A stretch of 64,000 bases of DNA from Vibrio sp. YMD68 (lineage in GTDB: Bacteria > Pseudomonadota > Gammaproteobacteria > Enterobacterales > Vibrionaceae), in assembly GCF_029958905.1 (NCBI RefSeq), contig NZ_CP124614.1:2666001-2730000 (forward strand). The letters are read 5' to 3'. Below are positions 50,038 to 60,377 of the stretch, in pieces; the first letter of the stretch is position 1, and each line of letters begins with the position of its first letter. The translations under genes were made by a program, and so were the position numbers. Below the pieces are notes generated by a model. That model was not told where the DNA came from and searched no databases. It was given only the letters and a program-made list of their open reading frames with translations.

Positions 50038-51033
50038 ATGAGCAAACAATACGGTGATTTACTAATTGAAGGGAAAAATGTCGTTAAAGACTTCCCTCTA
50101 AACAGTAACTCCATAAAACAATCAAGAATGCGTGCGATTAACGACGTTTCTTTCAAAATGTACAAGGGAAGAGGTCTAGCGGTTGTCGGTGAATCCGGTT
50201 CGGGTAAATCAACAACAGCAAAAATGATCGCGAAAATGTACGCACCTAGCAATGGCGTGATCGAATATAAAGGTCGTGATATTCAAAGTATCACAGCCAG
50301 AAAAGATCTGATGCACTACCGTGAAGGTGTGCAAATGGTATGGCAAGACCCGTTTGGTTCTTTAAACCCGACTCACAATATCTTTCACCATATAGCTCGA
50401 CCGTTGCTGATTCATAAGAAGGTAACGCCGGGTAATCAGAAAGAGCTGGAAGAACGTGTCCATGACCTCTTACAGCAAGTAGGACTGATTCCACCAAAAG
50501 AAACCGCGGCTAAATTCCCGCATCAACTTTCTGGTGGTCAACGTCAACGTGTCAACCTTGCGCGCAATATTGCCGTTGGTGCTGAAGTGGTACTCGCGGA
50601 TGAACCAACATCTATGCTTGACGTGTCAATCCGTGCTGGTGTTTTGAACCTGATGGAAGAGATGAAGTTTGAAAAACAGATGTCTCTTCTTTACATCACG
50701 CACGATATCGCAACAGCTCGTTACATTGCTGAAGATATCTCCGTGATGTACGTCGGTCACATGGTTGAGTGGGGCGATACCGATGAAGTTATCTCAAACC
50801 CTCAGCACCCGTACACTAAGCTGCTTATTTCAGCCGTGCCGGATCCTAGCAAGTCGATCCATACCAAGTTAGAAGGCAACAAAGGTGAGATCCCTCTTTG
50901 GACACCCGCTTCTGTTGGTTGCCCATTTGCTGGCCGCTGTACTCATGCTACGTCAAAATGTACAGAGCATCTGCCTGAGGTTACTCAGCTTTCAGACAAT
51001 CACTTTGTCCGTTGCTACTTGTTTGAATCGTAA
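50038..51033 (+). CDS. Chitobiose ABC transporter ATP-binding protein (DppF-like)
   Basis: This is the second ATPase subunit, 331 residues. Walker A is GESGSGKSTTAKMI, the signature LSGGQRQRVNLARNI, Walker B VVLADEPTSMLD and the H-loop YITHD. The C-terminal extension carries GCPFAGRCTHATSKC, again the cysteine block of the oligopeptide group. CTGGAGAC lies just upstream of the ATG, 39 bp after the partner gene. All ATPase motifs are intact. Confidence 0.96.
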   Translation: MSKQYGDLLIEGKNVVKDFPLNSNSIKQSRMRAINDVSFKMYKGRGLAVVGESGSGKSTTAKMIAKMYAPSNGVIEYKGRDIQSITARKDLMHYREGVQMVWQDPFGSLNPTHNIFHHIARPLLIHKKVTPGNQKELEERVHDLLQQVGLIPPKETAAKFPHQLSGGQRQRVNLARNIAVGAEVVLADEPTSMLDVSIRAGVLNLMEEMKFEKQMSLLYITHDIATARYIAEDISVMYVGHMVEWGDTDEVISNPQHPYTKLLISAVPDPSKSIHTKLEGNKGEIPLWTPASVGCPFAGRCTHATSKCTEHLPEVTQLSDNHFVRCYLFES

Positions 51034-51110
51034 TATTTAATCCAGGGCCTGGTGTTCGCACTAGGCTCAACTTACTCCCAAAATAATCATTGTGAATTCG
51101 GAGATATTTG

Positions 51111-52835
51111 ATGCAGTTACTCACTAACCATATCGGTTATGAAACACAGGGTGCCAAGCAAGCCATCATCATGACGACAGCTTCAACGCTTTCTTCAATG
51201 ACCGCCACTCTTGTGAGTACAAATGACCATCAAAGTGTTTTACCTCTTTCCGTGAGTAACGGGGAGCGTTGTGCGCAATGGCATCAAGGCTATTTCTACA
51301 CCATCGACTTCTCAGAATGTGTTACTCCTGGACACTACTACATCGAATTTGAAGGCCTTCAATCAGAACGCTTTGAAATATCGGAAGGGATTCTGATGCA
51401 ACGTACATTTTCGGATGTACTGCATTACTTTAAATCCCAACGTTGTGGTGGAATTTATGATCAGCAAGATAAGCATGTACCGCTGCTAGGCACAAATGTC
51501 ACTGCCGACGTGCATGGCGGCTGGTACGATGCTTCTGGAGACGTGAGCAAGTATTTAAGCCACCTCTCTTACGCCAACTACTTAAACCCTCAACAAATAC
51601 CCATGGTGGTATGGAACATGTTGAAAGGGTTAACGCTTTTAGAAGATCACTCAGGTTTTGCTCCATTTTCTCGCACTCGCCTTAAGGAAGAGGCTTTGTT
51701 TGGTGCTGACTTTTTAGTTCGGATGCAAAACTCTGAGGGATTTTTTTACATGACCGTTTTTGACAAGTGGAGCAAAGACGTCAAGCAACGTGAAATTTGT
51801 GCCTACGAGACTCAAGACGGGCACAAAGGTGAAGACTATCAAGCCGGCTTCCGTCAAGGCGGTGGCATCTCTATTGCGGCTCTAGCGGCTGCGGCTCGTT
51901 TAGATATTCACGGCGAATTCACACAAGCAGACTACCTAGCGGCAGCAGAAAGCGCTTACTGGCACTTAACCGAATACAACACTCAATACATCAATGATGG
52001 TGAAGAAAATATCATTGATGAATACTGTGCACTGGTCGCCGCTACCGAGCTTTTCCGCACGACAGATAAGCAAGAATACCTTGCAGAATCGAGAGCTTGG
52101 GCAAAGCGTTTGATCGCAAGACAGCACTCTGATCAGCACATCGAACATTTCTGGTCTGCAAACCAAGATGCATCCCGACCATACTTCCATGCCGCTGAAG
52201 CGGGGCTTCCCGTTATTGCATTATGTGAGCATCTTGAAATAGAAACGGATAGCGAGTTTGTCGAGCAAATTAAGCACGTCATTCACTCAGCTTGTCAGTT
52301 TGAGATTGCTATATCCACTAAAGTATCGAACCCATTTGGTTACCCAAGACAGTATGTAAAATCGGTCGACGGTGACAAACGTGATGCGTTTTTCGTGGCA
52401 CAAAAAAATGAAAGTGGCTACTGGTGGCAAGGTGAAAACGCTCGATTAGGATCCTTGGCTAGCATGGCGTTTATGGCACAACAACACATCGACGATCACG
52501 CACTCAAACAACAACTTTCTGACTACGCACAAAACGCAATTAACTGGGTCGTTGGCCTTAACCCTTACAACATGTGCATGCTGGACGGTCACGGTCACAA
52601 TAATCCAGATTACTTACCTCATTTAGGCTTTTTCAATGCCAAAGGCGGTGTGTGCAATGGCATCACAGCAGGCTTTGATAACGAACAAGACATCGCCTTC
52701 AATCCCGACGGCCAAAAGGATGACATGCTACAAAACTGGCGCTGGGGAGAACAATGGATCCCACACGGAGCATGGTATTTATTCGCCATAATCAACCAAT
52801 ATAAGCACTTTGTTTCTAAAACGGGAGAGAAATAA
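51111..52835 (+). CDS. GH9 family glycoside hydrolase (probable exo-glucosaminidase)
   Basis: This 574-residue cytosolic GH9-fold enzyme has no signal peptide. An N-terminal Ig-like module (residues 1-85, LLTNHIGYETQGAKQAII) is followed by the (alpha/alpha)6 barrel. The catalytic base region reads GGWYDASGDVSKYLS and the late conserved part NAINWVVGLNPYNMCMLDGHG. GH9 members are usually annotated as endoglucanases; in vibrio chitobiose operons this gene is thought to act on chitosan-type (glucosamine) oligomers, and I recall a Photobacterium homologue reported as exo-beta-D-glucosaminidase. I start at ATG 51111 with GGAG 7 nt upstream rather than the TTG before it. The glucosamine kinase gene follows after 1 bp. 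Confidence 0.88.
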   Translation: MQLLTNHIGYETQGAKQAIIMTTASTLSSMTATLVSTNDHQSVLPLSVSNGERCAQWHQGYFYTIDFSECVTPGHYYIEFEGLQSERFEISEGILMQRTFSDVLHYFKSQRCGGIYDQQDKHVPLLGTNVTADVHGGWYDASGDVSKYLSHLSYANYLNPQQIPMVVWNMLKGLTLLEDHSGFAPFSRTRLKEEALFGADFLVRMQNSEGFFYMTVFDKWSKDVKQREICAYETQDGHKGEDYQAGFRQGGGISIAALAAAARLDIHGEFTQADYLAAAESAYWHLTEYNTQYINDGEENIIDEYCALVAATELFRTTDKQEYLAESRAWAKRLIARQHSDQHIEHFWSANQDASRPYFHAAEAGLPVIALCEHLEIETDSEFVEQIKHVIHSACQFEIAISTKVSNPFGYPRQYVKSVDGDKRDAFFVAQKNESGYWWQGENARLGSLASMAFMAQQHIDDHALKQQLSDYAQNAINWVVGLNPYNMCMLDGHGHNNPDYLPHLGFFNAKGGVCNGITAGFDNEQDIAFNPDGQKDDMLQNWRWGEQWIPHGAWYLFAIINQYKHFVSKTGEK

Positions 52836-52836
52836 T

Positions 52837-53712
52837 ATGACGCTTTTCTATGTTGGTATTGATGGTGGCGGTACGTCATGTCGTGCACGTATTCGCACTC
52901 ATAGTGGCCAGTTTGTCGGCGAGGCAAAAAGTGGCAGTGCCAATATCCTGTTAGGGGTTGATGTCGCGATGTCGTCTATTATGCATGCCATTGAAGCTGC
53001 GGCTCATCAAGGTGGGCTAACTGACGCCGACTACCAATCCATGCATGTCGGCTTAGCCCTTGCTGGTGCAGAACAAAAATCGGCTTGGCAGAGCTTCATG
53101 GCACTGGAACACCCATTTGCCAGCATCACATTAAACACCGATGCGTACGGAGCTTGCGTCGGTGCTCATAATGGTCAAGACGGTGCAATCATGATTGGTG
53201 GCACGGGTTCTTGTGGCATTTTGTTAAAAGATGGCCAGCAACATGTGGTTGGAGGTCGAGAGTTTCCCATTTCAGATCAAGGGGGAGGCGCAGTGATGGG
53301 TTTAAGGCTCATTCAACAAGTGCTTTTGACTCAAGATGGCATTCGCCCTGATACCGCCCTATCTCAACATGTTATGTCGCATTTTAATAACGACGTAGAC
53401 CAAATTGTTGAATGGTCAAAGACCGCAATTCCAAAGGATTACGGTCAGTTTTCACCGGTTATTTTCCAGCTAGCAAACGAAGGCGATGAACTTGCCATCG
53501 AGATGCTCAGACAAACAGCCAACGATATAGAAATGTTCTTAATCGCGCTGAACAAAAAGGGAGCAAATCAAATTTGCCTAATGGGAAGCATCGCACAGCG
53601 TATCGTTGCATGGTTGTCCCCCCCTGTTCAGCAGTGGATCGTTGAGCCACAGTTTGATGCCATCGAAGGGGCGTTAATGTTTGCTGGCAATACTAAGCAC
53701 AACCTGTACTGA
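52837..53712 (+). CDS. gspK: Glucosamine-specific kinase GspK (BadF/BadG type)
   Basis: GspK phosphorylates glucosamine to glucosamine-6-phosphate in the cytosol, taking the sugar released from chitosan-like oligomers. The 291-residue product has the ASKHA phosphate-1 motif YVGIDGGGTSCRARI, the phosphate-2 motif GAIMIGGTGSCGILL, DQGGGAVMG and the adenosine-binding region LMGSIAQRIVAWL. I start at ATG 52837, where GGGAGAG is upstream; nine extra codons in the open frame overlap the GH9 gene. It ends 8 bp before the GH20 gene. Confidence 0.92.
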   Translation: MTLFYVGIDGGGTSCRARIRTHSGQFVGEAKSGSANILLGVDVAMSSIMHAIEAAAHQGGLTDADYQSMHVGLALAGAEQKSAWQSFMALEHPFASITLNTDAYGACVGAHNGQDGAIMIGGTGSCGILLKDGQQHVVGGREFPISDQGGGAVMGLRLIQQVLLTQDGIRPDTALSQHVMSHFNNDVDQIVEWSKTAIPKDYGQFSPVIFQLANEGDELAIEMLRQTANDIEMFLIALNKKGANQICLMGSIAQRIVAWLSPPVQQWIVEPQFDAIEGALMFAGNTKHNLY

Positions 53713-53720
53713 GGATCCAC

Positions 53721-55643
53721 ATGATGAGTTACCGCGTCGATTTAGCAGTACTTTCGGAGCAAAAACAGTTTTGCCGATTTGGACTTACGCTACACAATTT
53801 AAGTGATCAAGACATCAACAATTGGTCGTTCAATTTTATTATGGATAGGTTTATCCAGCCTGATAGTTTGTCCAATGGGGTATTGAATCAAATTGGAAGT
53901 TTCTGTGTATTAACACCAAAACAAGAAACCCTCAAAGCGAATGCCCACTTTTATTGTGAATTTAGCATCAATACTGCCCCACTTCGTTTTTATACCGATG
54001 GCCTTAAAGGTGCGGTGCTCATTGACGCCGAAACGGATGAGCATCATAGCGTTGCTATCACCCCTATTGCGCTGGCTTCACCACACAGAAAACGCGCTGA
54101 AGTGCCTGACGTGGCTGCTGCGGAGATCGCGATCATTCCACAGCCCGTAAAGTTAGACGTTTTACCGGGTCATTACGTATTCAATAAAAAGAGTCAAATT
54201 ACCCTTCTCACTAGCCGAGCAGAAGAAGCTGCAACTTGGCTGCAAGTTGAGCTCAATACGCTGTTTGATTTTAGTATGCAATCTATTGGCAAAGGCGATA
54301 TTCGATATAGAAAAAATCCGATTCTTGACGAGGGTGATTATCAACTGACCATTGACCAAACAGGCGCCTGTTTAGAAGCGAATTCAGCGTCTGGATTTGT
54401 TCATGCCAGTGCCACTTTTATGCAGCTTTTAAAAGCAACGGGTGAAGATAACCAACTCAGCGCACCTTGCATAAAAATCAGCGATTCACCACGTTTTAAA
54501 TATCGCGGCATGATGCTTGATTGCTCTCGCCATTTTCATCCCGTTGAACGAGTCAAACGTCTGATTAACCAACTGGCTCACTATAAGTTTAATACCTTTC
54601 ATTGGCACCTTACCGATGATGAAGGTTGGCGCGTTGAAATTAAGGCTTTCCCACAGTTAACAGACGTCGGTGCAAGTCGGTCACAGCAGTCAGCTCTAGA
54701 GCCTCAATTTAGTCACATCGATCAAGCTTATAGTGGTTATTACACTCAAGAAGAGATCAAACACGTCATCGCATTTGCTGAGCAACGTGGCATTACCATC
54801 ATCCCTGAGATTGATGTCCCTGGGCACTGCCGCGCTGCCATCAAAGCATTGCCAGATCTTCTTGTTGATCGTGCTGATCAATCTCAATATCGCAGCATTC
54901 AAAACTATACGGATAACGTGCTGTCACCAGGCCTAGAGGGGACTTACGAGTTCTTAGAGCGAGTGCTTGAAGAAGTGGCCGAACTTTTCCCATCAAAGTG
55001 GGTACATATTGGCGCTGATGAAGTGCCTCATGGGGTGTGGGAAAAAAGCGCAAAATGCCAAGCACTAATGAAACAGCAAGGCTATACCGACACGAAAGAA
55101 TTACAGGGACACTTGCTTCGTTTTGCTGAAACGAAACTCCGCTCCCTAGGAAAAAGAATGGTGGGCTGGGAAGAAGCTCAGCATGGGGACAAAGTCAGTA
55201 AAGAAACCGTTATTTATTCTTGGTTGAGTGAAGAAGCGGCACTGAAATGCGCTAAGCAAGGGTTCGATGTTGTTTTACAACCGGCTCAACATACCTATCT
55301 CGATATGGCACAAGATTACGCGCCAGAAGAACCCGGTGTTGACTGGGCAAATGTTCTGCCACTAGAGCAAGCTTACCGCTATGAACCACTGGCTGAGATT
55401 CCTGATAGCGACCCAATAAAGAAACGCATACTCGGTATTCAATGTGCACTTTGGTGTGAAATTGTCACCACTCAAGAACGCATGGATTACATGGTATTCC
55501 CACGCTTAACAGCTATGGCTGAAGCGTGCTGGACCAACAAGCCTCAACGAGATTGGAATAATTATCTAACCCGGTTAAAAGGGCAATTACCCTTGCTTAA
55601 TAAGCACGGTATCCAATATTGCTCACCGTGGAAAAAAGACTAA
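53721..55643 (+). CDS. Beta-N-acetylhexosaminidase (GH20)
   Basis: This 640-residue GH20 enzyme removes terminal GlcNAc by substrate-assisted catalysis. There is no signal peptide, so it should work in the cytosol on imported oligosaccharides. An N-terminal beta-sandwich (1-120) precedes the GH20b domain and the catalytic barrel. FHWHLTDDEGWRVEIKAFP is the family start-of-barrel motif, and the catalytic Asp-Glu pair is in WVHIGADEVPHGVW near residue 435. Later substrate contacts include YSWLSEEAAL and QCALWCEIV. GAGGATCC precedes the two adjacent ATGs (53721, 53724). In the operon it complements ChbP by acting on longer or different oligomers. Confidence 0.95.
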   Translation: MMSYRVDLAVLSEQKQFCRFGLTLHNLSDQDINNWSFNFIMDRFIQPDSLSNGVLNQIGSFCVLTPKQETLKANAHFYCEFSINTAPLRFYTDGLKGAVLIDAETDEHHSVAITPIALASPHRKRAEVPDVAAAEIAIIPQPVKLDVLPGHYVFNKKSQITLLTSRAEEAATWLQVELNTLFDFSMQSIGKGDIRYRKNPILDEGDYQLTIDQTGACLEANSASGFVHASATFMQLLKATGEDNQLSAPCIKISDSPRFKYRGMMLDCSRHFHPVERVKRLINQLAHYKFNTFHWHLTDDEGWRVEIKAFPQLTDVGASRSQQSALEPQFSHIDQAYSGYYTQEEIKHVIAFAEQRGITIIPEIDVPGHCRAAIKALPDLLVDRADQSQYRSIQNYTDNVLSPGLEGTYEFLERVLEEVAELFPSKWVHIGADEVPHGVWEKSAKCQALMKQQGYTDTKELQGHLLRFAETKLRSLGKRMVGWEEAQHGDKVSKETVIYSWLSEEAALKCAKQGFDVVLQPAQHTYLDMAQDYAPEEPGVDWANVLPLEQAYRYEPLAEIPDSDPIKKRILGIQCALWCEIVTTQERMDYMVFPRLTAMAEACWTNKPQRDWNNYLTRLKGQLPLLNKHGIQYCSPWKKD

Positions 55644-55729
55644 ATCGATGAGTCACTATGACTCTTAACCACTTTCACTAGCATGATGTTTAGCTGTTAA
55701 ATTTACAGCTTATATAAAAGGATAGAACC

Positions 55730-58135
55730 ATGAAATACGGCTATTTCGATAATGAGAATCGTGAATACGTCATCACTAGACCTGACGTTCCAGCACCTTG
55801 GACTAACTACCTAGGTACTGAAAAATTCTGTACTGTCATTTCGCACAATGCAGGCGGTTACTCATTCTACAACTCACCGGAATACAACCGAGTCACTAAG
55901 TTTAGACCGAATGCTTCGTTTGATCGCCCGGGACACTATGTTTACCTGCGTGATGATGAAACGGGTGATTACTGGTCAATTTCATGGCAGCCTGTTGCTA
56001 AGAGTCTAGACGAAGCGAACTACGAGGTTCGTCATGGTCTTTCTTACTCTAAATTTAAGTGTGAATACAACGGCATTACTGCTGAGAAAACGCTCTTTGT
56101 ACCAAAAGGTGAAGATGCAGAGGTTTGGGATGTTGTGATTAAAAACACTTCTGACAAGCCACGTACCATCAGTGCGTTCTCATTTGTTGAGTTCTCATTT
56201 AGCCATATTCAATCGGATAACCAAAACCACCAGATGTCTCTTTATTCTGCTGGGACAGCATATAAAGATGGCGTTCTAGAATACGATCTTTATTACAACA
56301 CCAACGACTTTGAAGGCTTCTACTACCTTGCTTCTACCTTTGACCCTGATTCATACGATGGCCAACGCGATAGCTTCTTAGGTCTTTACCGTGATGAAGC
56401 GAACCCGATTGCTGTAGAAAACGGTCGATGCTCAAACAGCGCTCAAACTTGTTACAACCACTGTGGCTCTCTACATAAGCAGTTTACTATTCAACCAGGC
56501 GAAGAAGTTCGTTTTGCTTACATCCTGGGGATTGGTAAAGGCAATGGCGATCGTCTACGTGAAAAATACCAAGACGTTGCCAATGTTGATGCGGCTTTCG
56601 CTGGTATAAAAGATCACTGGAATGAACGCTGTGAAAAATTCCAAGTTAAGTCGCCAAATGAAGGCCTAGATACCATGATCAACGCTTGGACCCTATACCA
56701 AGCTGAAACATGTGTCGTCTGGTCTCGCTTTGCTTCATTTATTGAAGTCGGTGGGCGTACAGGTCTTGGTTATCGTGATACCGCGCAAGATGCGATTTCG
56801 GTGCCTCATGCGAACCCTGAGATGACGCGCAAGCGCTTGGTTGATCTATTACGCGGTCAAGTCAAAGCGGGCTACGGTCTGCACCTCTTTGATCCAGATT
56901 GGTTTGATCCTGAGAAAGCCGATGTTGAACCATCAAAATCACCTACGGTCGTTCCTACGCCATCAGATGATGACAAGATCCACGGAATTGATGACACCTG
57001 CTCTGATGATCACCTATGGATCGTACCAACCATCTGTAAGTATGTGATGGAAACCGGCGAAGAAAGCTTCTTTGACGAAGTGATTCCATACGCAGATGGC
57101 GGCGAAGCAACCGTTTATGATCATATGAAAGCAGCACTTGATTTCTCTGCTGAATACGTGGGTCAAACAGGTATCTGTAAAGGTCTGCGCGCAGACTGGA
57201 ACGACTGCTTGAACTTAGGTGGCGGTGAGTCTTCAATGGTTTCGTTCCTACACTTCTGGGCACTGCAAGAGTTCCTAGATTTAGCAAAATACCGTAGCAA
57301 CGATGCAGACGTGGCTAAATACACTGAAATGGCTGCGAACGTACGTGAAGCCTGTGAAACTCATCTATGGGATGACGAAGGTGGCTGGTACATTCGTGGT
57401 TTAACTAAGAACGGTGAGAAGATCGGTACTGCTCAGCAGACAGAAGGTCGCATTCACCTTGAATCAAATACCCTTGCAGTATTATCTGGTGCGGTTTCTC
57501 AAGAACGTGGTGAAAAAGCCATGGACGCGGTTGATGAGAACTTATATTCAGAGTATGGCTTGCACCTAAACGCACCTTCGTTCGCAACACCAAACGACGA
57601 CATCGGTTTTGTCACACGCGTTTACCAAGGTGTTAAAGAGAACGGTGCTATCTTCTCTCACCCTAACCCATGGGCATGGGTTGCTGAAGCGAAGCTAGGT
57701 CGTGGTGACCGTGCAATGAAGTTTTACGATGCACTTAACCCATACAACCAAAACGACATGATCGATAAGCGTATCGCAGAACCTTACTCATACGTTCAGT
57801 TTATCATGGGACGTGATCACCAAGATCACGGTCGAGCGAATCACCCTTGGCTAACAGGTACTTCTGGCTGGGCTTACTTCGCAGTAACCAACTTTATTCT
57901 CGGTGTTCGTGTGGGCTATGAGGGTCTGACTGTTGATCCATGTATTCCAACTGACTGGCCTGGATTTGAAGTGACTCGCCAATGGCGTGGTGCAACCTAC
58001 AACATCAAAGTTGAAAACCCAAGCTCAGTAAGCAAAGGGGTTAAGTCAATGACACTTAACGGTCAACCTGTTGAAGGTGCAATCCCAGTTCAAGCTGATG
58101 GCAGTGTTAACGACGTTATCGTCACTCTTGGCTAA
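55730..58135 (+). CDS. chbP: N,N'-diacetylchitobiose phosphorylase (GH94)
   Basis: ChbP splits (GlcNAc)2 with phosphate into GlcNAc and alpha-GlcNAc-1-phosphate, saving one ATP. The 801-residue protein is a full-length GH94 enzyme: N-terminal beta-sandwich starting MKYGYFDNENREYVITRPD, linker helices, and the (alpha/alpha)6 barrel with GGRTGLGYRDTAQDAIS and the catalytic segment RADWNDCLNL. The general acid falls at Asp492, the number reported for the V. proteolyticus enzyme. AAAAGGATAG lies before the ATG. It follows the GH20 gene by 86 bp and precedes the phosphohexomutase that can use its product. Confidence 0.97.
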   Translation: MKYGYFDNENREYVITRPDVPAPWTNYLGTEKFCTVISHNAGGYSFYNSPEYNRVTKFRPNASFDRPGHYVYLRDDETGDYWSISWQPVAKSLDEANYEVRHGLSYSKFKCEYNGITAEKTLFVPKGEDAEVWDVVIKNTSDKPRTISAFSFVEFSFSHIQSDNQNHQMSLYSAGTAYKDGVLEYDLYYNTNDFEGFYYLASTFDPDSYDGQRDSFLGLYRDEANPIAVENGRCSNSAQTCYNHCGSLHKQFTIQPGEEVRFAYILGIGKGNGDRLREKYQDVANVDAAFAGIKDHWNERCEKFQVKSPNEGLDTMINAWTLYQAETCVVWSRFASFIEVGGRTGLGYRDTAQDAISVPHANPEMTRKRLVDLLRGQVKAGYGLHLFDPDWFDPEKADVEPSKSPTVVPTPSDDDKIHGIDDTCSDDHLWIVPTICKYVMETGEESFFDEVIPYADGGEATVYDHMKAALDFSAEYVGQTGICKGLRADWNDCLNLGGGESSMVSFLHFWALQEFLDLAKYRSNDADVAKYTEMAANVREACETHLWDDEGGWYIRGLTKNGEKIGTAQQTEGRIHLESNTLAVLSGAVSQERGEKAMDAVDENLYSEYGLHLNAPSFATPNDDIGFVTRVYQGVKENGAIFSHPNPWAWVAEAKLGRGDRAMKFYDALNPYNQNDMIDKRIAEPYSYVQFIMGRDHQDHGRANHPWLTGTSGWAYFAVTNFILGVRVGYEGLTVDPCIPTDWPGFEVTRQWRGATYNIKVENPSSVSKGVKSMTLNGQPVEGAIPVQADGSVNDVIVTLG

Positions 58136-58218
58136 TCGCTAGATTCACTCTCGTGACTGATCATCACCTGCCTCCAACAAAAGAGGCAGGTATGTTCAGA
58201 ATCTAAAAGGATTCAATC

Positions 58219-59631
58219 ATGATCAAATTTGGTACCGGTGGCTGGCGCGCATTTATTGGCGAAGAGTTTACCAAAGACAACGTTCGCCTCGTCGCACAAG
58301 CCCTTTCAAATATCATTAATAATGAACAGGTCGCAGACAAAGGGTTCATCGTCGGCTATGACCGTCGTTTTCTATCGGATAAAGCCGGTCGTTGGTTTGC
58401 TGAAGTATTAGCCGCGAATAATATTCCAGTCAGCTTTATCGATAAATTTGTCCCAACCCCTATCGTTATGTTCCAAGCCAAAGAAATCGGTTGTGCTTAT
58501 TCAGCCTGTATCACGGCATCGCATAACCCCGCAGATTACAACGGCATCAAAATTTTCATTGAAGGTGGACGAGACGCGGATGAGATCATCACTCAGAAAG
58601 TTGAAGACCAAATCAGCCAACTGACTCTAGCTGATGTGAAGTCGGTCGATTTCGAACAAGCTCTGAACGATAAGTCGGTGGTCATTATCAATCCAATGAA
58701 CGCATTTGTTGATTCAATTATTAATTTTATTGATATTGAAGCGATAAAAAAAGCCAACCTACGCGTGCTCATTGACCCGATGTTTGGGGTGGCTAAAAAC
58801 GCACTTCAAACGGTGCTTATTAATGGTCGCTGTGATGTGGACGTTATCAATGATGGTAAGAACCCTGATTTTGGTGGGTTAATGCCTTCGCCGAATGCGG
58901 CAACACTCTATCGTCTGAAACATTTGGTGGCAGCTGAAGGCTACGACATTGGCATTGGCACCGATGGCGATGCCGATAGACTGGGCATCATCGATGAAAA
59001 AGGTCACTTCATCCACCCTAATGAAGTTCTTATCCTGCTGTATTACTACTTACTTGAGTACAAGGGCTGGAAAGGCTCTGTGGTTCGCAACATCGCAACA
59101 ACTCACATACTGGATAAAATTGCGGCAGACCACGGGGAGAAAAGCTTTGAGGTTCCTGTCGGCTTTAAACACATTAGCTCACAGATGGAAGCGGATGACT
59201 CTTTGATTGGTGGTGAAAGCTCAGGTGGCTTGACCATTCGAGGTCACATCCTTGGTAAAGATGGCGTGTTTGCATCGAGTTTATTAGTTGAAATGATCTC
59301 AGTGACAGGCAAGAAATTGTCAGAAATGCTTGATGAGATCTACGGCAAATACGGATACGCCTACACGGCCGAGGGCGACTGTACATTCAAGCCGTCTGAA
59401 AAAGAGGCGCTTTACAACAAAATATACGTTGAAAAGCAGCTGCCAGAATTCGAATACGAGATAGCAAAAGTCAGTTATGACGATGGTGCCAAAGTCTACT
59501 TTAAGAACGGTGGCTGGGTCATTGCTCGTTTTTCAGGCACAGAGCCTTTATTAAGAATTTTTGCAGAAATGCAAGACAAAGACACTGCAGAACGTGTTCT
59601 TCAACAGGTGAAAGAGTTTTTATCACTTTAA
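58219..59631 (+). CDS. Alpha-D-phosphohexomutase of the chitobiose operon
   Basis: The 470-residue protein belongs to the phosphoglucomutase/phosphomannomutase superfamily. Domain 1 starts IKFGTGGWRAFIGEEFT. The phosphoserine is Ser101 in TASHNPADYNGIK, the metal loop is GTDGDADRLGIID, the sugar-binding loop is GGESSGGL and the phosphate-binding loop [13 protein letters not shown]. As last gene of the operon after chbP, it most likely isomerises GlcNAc-1-phosphate to GlcNAc-6-phosphate so it can enter the Nag pathway. That substrate is inferred from context; family sequence alone would allow glucose or mannose phosphates. Confidence 0.93.
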   Translation: MIKFGTGGWRAFIGEEFTKDNVRLVAQALSNIINNEQVADKGFIVGYDRRFLSDKAGRWFAEVLAANNIPVSFIDKFVPTPIVMFQAKEIGCAYSACITASHNPADYNGIKIFIEGGRDADEIITQKVEDQISQLTLADVKSVDFEQALNDKSVVIINPMNAFVDSIINFIDIEAIKKANLRVLIDPMFGVAKNALQTVLINGRCDVDVINDGKNPDFGGLMPSPNAATLYRLKHLVAAEGYDIGIGTDGDADRLGIIDEKGHFIHPNEVLILLYYYLLEYKGWKGSVVRNIATTHILDKIAADHGEKSFEVPVGFKHISSQMEADDSLIGGESSGGLTIRGHILGKDGVFASSLLVEMISVTGKKLSEMLDEIYGKYGYAYTAEGDCTFKPSEKEALYNKIYVEKQLPEFEYEIAKVSYDDGAKVYFKNGGWVIARFSGTEPLLRIFAEMQDKDTAERVLQQVKEFLSL

Positions 59632-59695
59632 TGATGTAAACACTTTTACCTACTTAACGCTCAAATTGAGCACCCTATAGGTGAAGAACACATTT

Positions 59696-59720
59696 GCCCG
59701 GCGAAAGCCGGGCTTTTTTA
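59696..59720 (+). terminator. Rho-independent terminator ending the chitobiose operon
   Basis: GCCCGGC-GAAA-GCCGGGC followed by seven T residues: a 7-bp all-GC stem with a GNRA loop. Confidence 0.96.
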
Positions 59721-59816
59721 TTGTCAGTTTCCATAATGTAGTAACCGACTACTACCACGGAATGTAAACAAATTGTTAACCTGAGAGTTCATTCAACTCA
59801 ATATGGAAATTTGAAT

Positions 59817-60377
59817 ATGGCACGTATACTAATTTTGGCTGGTGATTTTGTAGAGGACTACGAACTTATGGTCCCTTTTCAAGCGTTAGGTATGGTTGGA
59901 CACACCGTCAGTGTTGTTTGCCCTGATAAACGAGTTGGCGATACGATTAAAACAGCCATCCATGATTTTGAAGGGGACCAAACCTATACCGAAAAACCAG
60001 GCCACTTGTTTACACTCAATGCTAATTACGACGATACTTCCTCGTCACAATTCGATGCGCTAGTACTTCCAGGAGGAAGAGCTCCAGAATACTTACGTAT
60101 GAATACCAGTGTGATTGAACTTATCCAAGCATTTGCCAATGAGAAAAAGCCAATTGCTGCCATCTGTCACGGAGCCCAATTACTGAGCGCCGCCAATATT
60201 ATTCAAGGTAAATCTATCTCGGCGTATCCCGCCTGTGCTCCTGAAGTTGAACTGGCTGGTGCTCACTATGCGGATATCCCAATGGATCAGGCAGTTACTG
60301 ATGGAATATTTGTTACTGCGCCAGCATGGCCAGCTCATCCCGCTTGGTTGGCACAATTAAATCAACAGTTGCTTTAG
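59817..60377 (+). CDS. DJ-1/PfpI family protein
   Basis: This 186-residue single-domain protein is of the DJ-1/PfpI/YhbO group (class I glutamine amidotransferase-like fold). The nucleophile elbow is AAICHGAQLLSAA with Cys near residue 115, and the acidic partner is in the early FVEDYELMVPFQAL segment. Family members act as deglycases, glyoxalase-like enzymes or peptidases; the exact activity cannot be read from sequence. I start at ATG 59817; the frame also allows TTG at 59811, but GGAAA lies at a good distance from the ATG. It lies after the chitobiose operon terminator and 70 bp before the ribbon-helix-helix gene. Confidence 0.93.
   Translation: MARILILAGDFVEDYELMVPFQALGMVGHTVSVVCPDKRVGDTIKTAIHDFEGDQTYTEKPGHLFTLNANYDDTSSSQFDALVLPGGRAPEYLRMNTSVIELIQAFANEKKPIAAICHGAQLLSAANIIQGKSISAYPACAPEVELAGAHYADIPMDQAVTDGIFVTAPAWPAHPAWLAQLNQQLL

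Noticed and set aside
51111..52835. Cellulose degradation by the GH9 enzyme
   Set aside because: There is no signal peptide, and the gene sits in the middle of a chitobiose/glucosamine operon next to a glucosamine kinase gene. A cytosolic role on imported amino-sugar oligomers fits better.
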